In this document: one piece after another, positions 61,072-64,000 of the stretch | Layout of the letters: each line of letters starts with the position of its first letter | Position numbering within the stretch: the stretch's first letter is position 1 | Source of the DNA: Streptomyces sp. NBC_00223 | GTDB lineage: Bacteria; Actinomycetota; Actinomycetes; Streptomycetales; Streptomycetaceae | Length of the DNA stretch: 64,000 nucleotides | NCBI RefSeq assembly: GCF_036199905.1 | Contig: NZ_CP108109.1 | Coordinates: 7,401,001 to 7,465,000 of the forward strand | Direction of reading: 5' to 3' | Notes under the pieces: generated by a model | What the model saw: only the letters and a program-made list of their open reading frames with translations | The model's database searches: none | Told to the model about the DNA's origin: nothing | Made by a program: the position numbers and the translations under genes

Positions 61072-62160
61072 ATGAACCGACGGGGCGGCACGCCGCACAA
61101 CGAGAGCGACAGCGAGAACGAGGGCGGGATCGAGACCAGGACCGGGACCGGAACCGCGACGGATGAATGCGCCGGTCGCCGGGAGACAGACCGCGGGCGC
61201 GGCGCCGGGCGGGAGCAGCGCCGAGGGGGCGCGGGCCCGCGCGGCAGCCGGGACAAGCGCCGTACCGGACCACCGGGCCGCACCCGCCACCGGCGCGCCC
61301 TGCGCAGAGAAGCCCCCGTCGTCGTCGCCGTACTCCTGGACGAGCGGGACTTCACCGCCATGACGGGTTATCCGAGCTTCCCCTTCGAGGACTACGGGAG
61401 CTATCTCCACCACCTCGACGGACTGCTGCGCAGCCTGGACGCGCAGGGCACCCACCTCGCGGTGACCCTCTTCGACCCCGACGCCTACCGCGCCTACTGC
61501 CGGAGCACCCGGCAGCCACCGGACTCCCCGGCCACCCGGGTCCGCTACGTCGCCGAGGTCACCACCACAGGACCCGCCGTCCGCTACACCCGGCAGCCGC
61601 TCACCGCCCTGCGCACCGAGCTGGCCCGCGAGGCCGACCGCAGGGCCACCTGGGAACGGGCCACGGACCGGCTCACGGCCGCCGGCCCCTGCCCCGACTG
61701 CGGCCAGGACCTCGCGACCTGCGCGTTCGACCGTGCCTCGCACACCCTGCTGCGGCTGATCGAAGCCGTCGGCCCCGGCCACCACCATGTCGTGTGCAGC
61801 CTCCCGACCGACGAGGAGCCGCCCCTGCTCGCCGCCGTCCGCGTCGACGCGGACCCGGAAGGCGAGGTCCGTTTCACCGAGGCCGACGCCCTCGTCCTGT
61901 GCACGGTCATGGCCGCGAGCGAGGCCACCGATCGGGTGGGCGGCCTCGTCGTCCGCACCACGGACGCGGCCGGCGCCGAGACCGTACGGGGCTGGGAGCT
62001 GCGCGCGGGCGAACCGTACCCGCTCAGCGAGGCGCGGGTGTTCGACGCCTACTGCACCGATCCTGCGACGGGGGAGCCCGTACCGCCGGAACCCGGCGTC
62101 ACCTACCGGGCCGGCCTGCCGCTGCCGCCCACCCTGCCGGAGGAGGGACCGGCCATGTGA
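61072..62160 (+). CDS. Conserved hypothetical protein with a zinc-like CxxC motif
   Basis: The 362-residue protein has an Arg/Gly-rich low-complexity N-terminus (residues 1-90), then an alpha/beta domain starting VVVAVLLDERDFTAMTGYPSFPFEDYGSYLHHLDGLLRSL, containing CPDCGQDLATC near residue 215. I do not recognise the family. The shape suggests a nucleotide- or metal-binding domain without catalytic motifs that I can name. The ATG at 61072 has GGGGGAAG 5 bases upstream. Another ATG 25 codons upstream is open. It lies 64 bases after the MFS gene and may be co-transcribed. Confidence 0.75.
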   Translation: MNRRGGTPHNESDSENEGGIETRTGTGTATDECAGRRETDRGRGAGREQRRGGAGPRGSRDKRRTGPPGRTRHRRALRREAPVVVAVLLDERDFTAMTGYPSFPFEDYGSYLHHLDGLLRSLDAQGTHLAVTLFDPDAYRAYCRSTRQPPDSPATRVRYVAEVTTTGPAVRYTRQPLTALRTELAREADRRATWERATDRLTAAGPCPDCGQDLATCAFDRASHTLLRLIEAVGPGHHHVVCSLPTDEEPPLLAAVRVDADPEGEVRFTEADALVLCTVMAASEATDRVGGLVVRTTDAAGAETVRGWELRAGEPYPLSEARVFDAYCTDPATGEPVPPEPGVTYRAGLPLPPTLPEEGPAM

Positions 62161-62219
62161 GCGGATGGCTGCGAGCGGTCGGCGGGCGCCGCGCGGTTGT
62201 GTCCAGGTGCCCCCGGACC

Positions 62220-62267
62220 CGGACGTGGGCCCGGACGTGGGCCCGGACGTGGGCCCGGACGTGGGTC
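62220..62267. repeat. 12-bp tandem repeat (about 4 units)
   Basis: GGACGTGGGCCC is repeated about four times between convergent genes, in the 169-base gap before the ptsI stop. Slippage-type microsatellite; no function is evident. Confidence 0.75.
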
Positions 62268-62329
62268 TCCGGGGGTCGAGGCCCCGGGAGCCAACGTCCG
62301 CGCGCCAGCGTGTCCGGGCGCGCCGCGCG

Positions 62330-64000
62330 CTACTCGCCGGAGAGGACCGCCTGTGCGGCCCGCCGCGCCTCCTCCGCGCTGTCGGTCGCCCGCGCGGCGG
62401 CCGCCGCGCGCTCGCACTGCGCCAGCGTGTACTTCGCCAACGTCGCCCGCACATAGGGAATCGACGCCGCACCCATCGAAAGGCTGGTGATCCCCAGACC
62501 GGTCAGCACACACGCGAGCAGCGGATCGGCCGCCGCCTCGCCGCACACACCGCAGCTCTTGCCCTCGGCCCTCGCCGCCTCGGTGGACATCGCCACCAGG
62601 TCGAGCAGCGCGGGCTGCCACGGGTCCTGGAACCGCGACACCGCCCCCACCTGCCGGTCGGCCGCGAAGGTGTACTGGGCGAGGTCGTTCGTGCCCAGCG
62701 AAAGGAACTCGACCTCCTGGAGGATCGACCGCGCCCGCAGCGCCGCCGCCGGGATCTCCACCATGGCGCCGAACTTCGCCACCAGCCCGGCCTCCCGGCA
62801 CGCGTCCGCGAACGCCTTCGCGTCCTGCCGGTCCGCGACCATCGGCGCCATCACCTCAAGGAACACCGGCAGCCCCGCCGAGGCCGCCGCCAGCGCGCGC
62901 AGCTGTGTCCCCAGCACCTCGGGGTGGTCGAGCAGCGACCGCAGCCCGCGCACGCCCAGCGCCGGGTTCGGCTCGTCGCCCGAGGGCGTCAGGAAGTCCA
63001 GCGGCTTGTCCGCGCCCGCGTCCAGCACCCGTACGACGACCCGCCCCTCGGGGAACGCCTCGAGCACCTGCCGGTACGTCGCGATCTGCTTCTCCTCCGA
63101 CGGCGCACGCGAGGAGTCGTCGAGGAACAGGAACTCGGTACGGAACAGCCCCACGCCCTCGGCGCCCGCCTCCAGCGCCGCGGGCACGTCCGCCGGACCG
63201 CCGACGTTCGCCAGCAGCGGCACCTTGTGGCCGTCCGAGGTCGCCCCCGGCCCGGAGGAAGCGGACAGCGCCGCCTTCCGCGCGGCCGCCGCCTCGGTCA
63301 GCGCCGCCCGCTTCTCCTCGCCCGGCTCGACGAACACCTCGCCCGTGCTGCCGTCCACCGCCACGACCGTGCCCTCGGCCAGCTCGACCGCTCCCGCGAG
63401 CGCCACCACGGCCGGCACCCCCAGCGCCCGCGCCAGGATCGCGCTGTGACTGGTCGGCCCGCCCTCCTCGGTGACAAAGCCCAGCACCAGCGCCGGATCG
63501 AGCAGCGCGGTGTCGGCCGGGGCCAGATCTCGGGCCACCAGGACATACGGCTCGTCGCTGTCCGGCACCCCTGGCATCGGCACGCCCAGCAGCCGCGCCA
63601 CGATCCGGTTCCGTACGTCGTCCAGGTCCGCGACGCGTCCTGCCAGATACTCGCCCGCCTGGGCCAGCAACGCGCGGAAGGAGGCGAACGCGTCGTACAC
63701 CGCGCGCTCGGCCGTACTGCCCACCGCGATCCGCCGCTCGACATCGGCCATCAGTTCGGGGTCCTGGGCCATCAGCGCCTGCGCGCCGAGGACGGCCTGG
63801 GCCTCGCCGCCGGCCAGATGACCCCGCGCGGTGAGGTCGGCCGCGACCGCCTCCACCGCCTGCCGGGCCCGTCCCTGCTCACGCGGAGCGTCCTCGGGCC
63901 GGATCTGCTTGGCGGGCGGCTCCAGTACCGCGGTCCCCATGTGCCGTACCTCGCCGATCGCCACACCGTGGCTGACGCCGACGCCCCGAAGCGTTGTCTG
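62330..64000 (-). CDS. ptsI: PTS Enzyme I (phosphoenolpyruvate-protein phosphotransferase), 5' end beyond window
   Basis: The visible 556 residues lack only the first one or two, because the frame continues to the window edge as TTLRGVGVSHGVAIGEV. It is the ptsI architecture: an N-terminal HPr-binding helical domain, active-site His in TEEGGPTSHSAILARALG, and a PEP-binding barrel with GLFRTEFLFLDDS, LDAGADKPLDFL, NPALGVRGLR, ISLGTNDLAQYTFAADR-like FLSLGTNDLAQYT, and CGVCGEAAADP with the catalytic Cys. Enzyme I takes phosphate from PEP and passes it to HPr, driving sugar uptake such as GlcNAc. It fits with the chitinase and DasR-type control nearby. Confidence 0.95.
   Translation of the reverse strand, partial: QTTLRGVGVSHGVAIGEVRHMGTAVLEPPAKQIRPEDAPREQGRARQAVEAVAADLTARGHLAGGEAQAVLGAQALMAQDPELMADVERRIAVGSTAERAVYDAFASFRALLAQAGEYLAGRVADLDDVRNRIVARLLGVPMPGVPDSDEPYVLVARDLAPADTALLDPALVLGFVTEEGGPTSHSAILARALGVPAVVALAGAVELAEGTVVAVDGSTGEVFVEPGEEKRAALTEAAAARKAALSASSGPGATSDGHKVPLLANVGGPADVPAALEAGAEGVGLFRTEFLFLDDSSRAPSEEKQIATYRQVLEAFPEGRVVVRVLDAGADKPLDFLTPSGDEPNPALGVRGLRSLLDHPEVLGTQLRALAAASAGLPVFLEVMAPMVADRQDAKAFADACREAGLVAKFGAMVEIPAAALRARSILQEVEFLSLGTNDLAQYTFAADRQVGAVSRFQDPWQPALLDLVAMSTEAARAEGKSCGVCGEAAADPLLACVLTGLGITSLSMGAASIPYVRATLAKYTLAQCERAAAAARATDSAEEARRAAQAVLSGE

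Overview
The window is high-GC DNA with short intergenic gaps, frequent GTG starts and many 4-base ATGA/GTGA overlaps. Its gene content is typical of Streptomyces or a close relative: a conservon (cvnABCD), an orphan DUF397 protein, an NsdA-like HTH/TPR regulator, a mycothiol-type maleylpyruvate isomerase fold protein, a PAS-PP2C phosphatase, a CGNR zinc-finger regulator, a LAxTG sorting signal and a DasR-like operator. I see no tRNA, rRNA, CRISPR array, transposase or origin. It reads as chromosomal DNA holding several secreted-enzyme and regulatory islands.

Left part (1-24.6 kb). A methyltransferase and a SnoaL-like protein are followed by secreted polysaccharide enzymes: a GH3 beta-glucosidase with PA14 and beta-trefoil modules, and a discoidin/beta-helix protein preceded by LacI/CebR-like boxes. 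Next come a cell-wall-anchored phospholipase C-type phosphoesterase, an efeO-efeB pair without efeU, a secreted SH3 protein, a phased 37-38 bp repeat array and an orphan DUF397 gene. A PdxH-like/isomerase-fold pair diverges from an ABATE-CGNR regulator across a 9+9 bp operator. The part closes with a LuxR-type ATPase/TPR protein that lacks its DNA-binding domain, a repetitive G-rich intergenic stretch, a conserved hypothetical gene and a large peptidoglycan amidase.

Middle (24.6-46.3 kb). A phosphotransferase diverges from the NsdA-like regulator, and a PAS-PP2C phosphatase diverges from a HEAT-repeat protein. The 5-oxoprolinase operon pxpABC follows. Then comes a three-gene SMC/condensin-like operon of kleisin-like, KITE-like and 1698-residue SMC-like ATPase, similar in layout to MksFEB/JetABC but with no JetD nuclease beside it. 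A small membrane protein and the conservon cvnABCD complete this part.

Right part (46.3-64 kb). A putative NrtR-like Nudix regulator behind a palindromic operator heads a tight operon with a J-like/kinase-like protein, a vWA protein and a divergent adenylosuccinate synthetase. After a repeat-filled non-coding stretch come a Nudix hydrolase overlapping a GH31 glycosidase tail to tail, acetoacetyl-CoA synthetase, and a GH18 chitinase with a DasR-like box at its start. A MocR regulator diverges from an MFS transporter. The window ends with a conserved hypothetical protein and most of ptsI (PTS Enzyme I), which runs off the right edge.

The best candidates for unusual biology are the SMC-like operon with an atypical Walker B and no nuclease gene, the putative NrtR-kinase-vWA-PurA-like operon, and the phased dyad array at about 14.25-14.57 kb.
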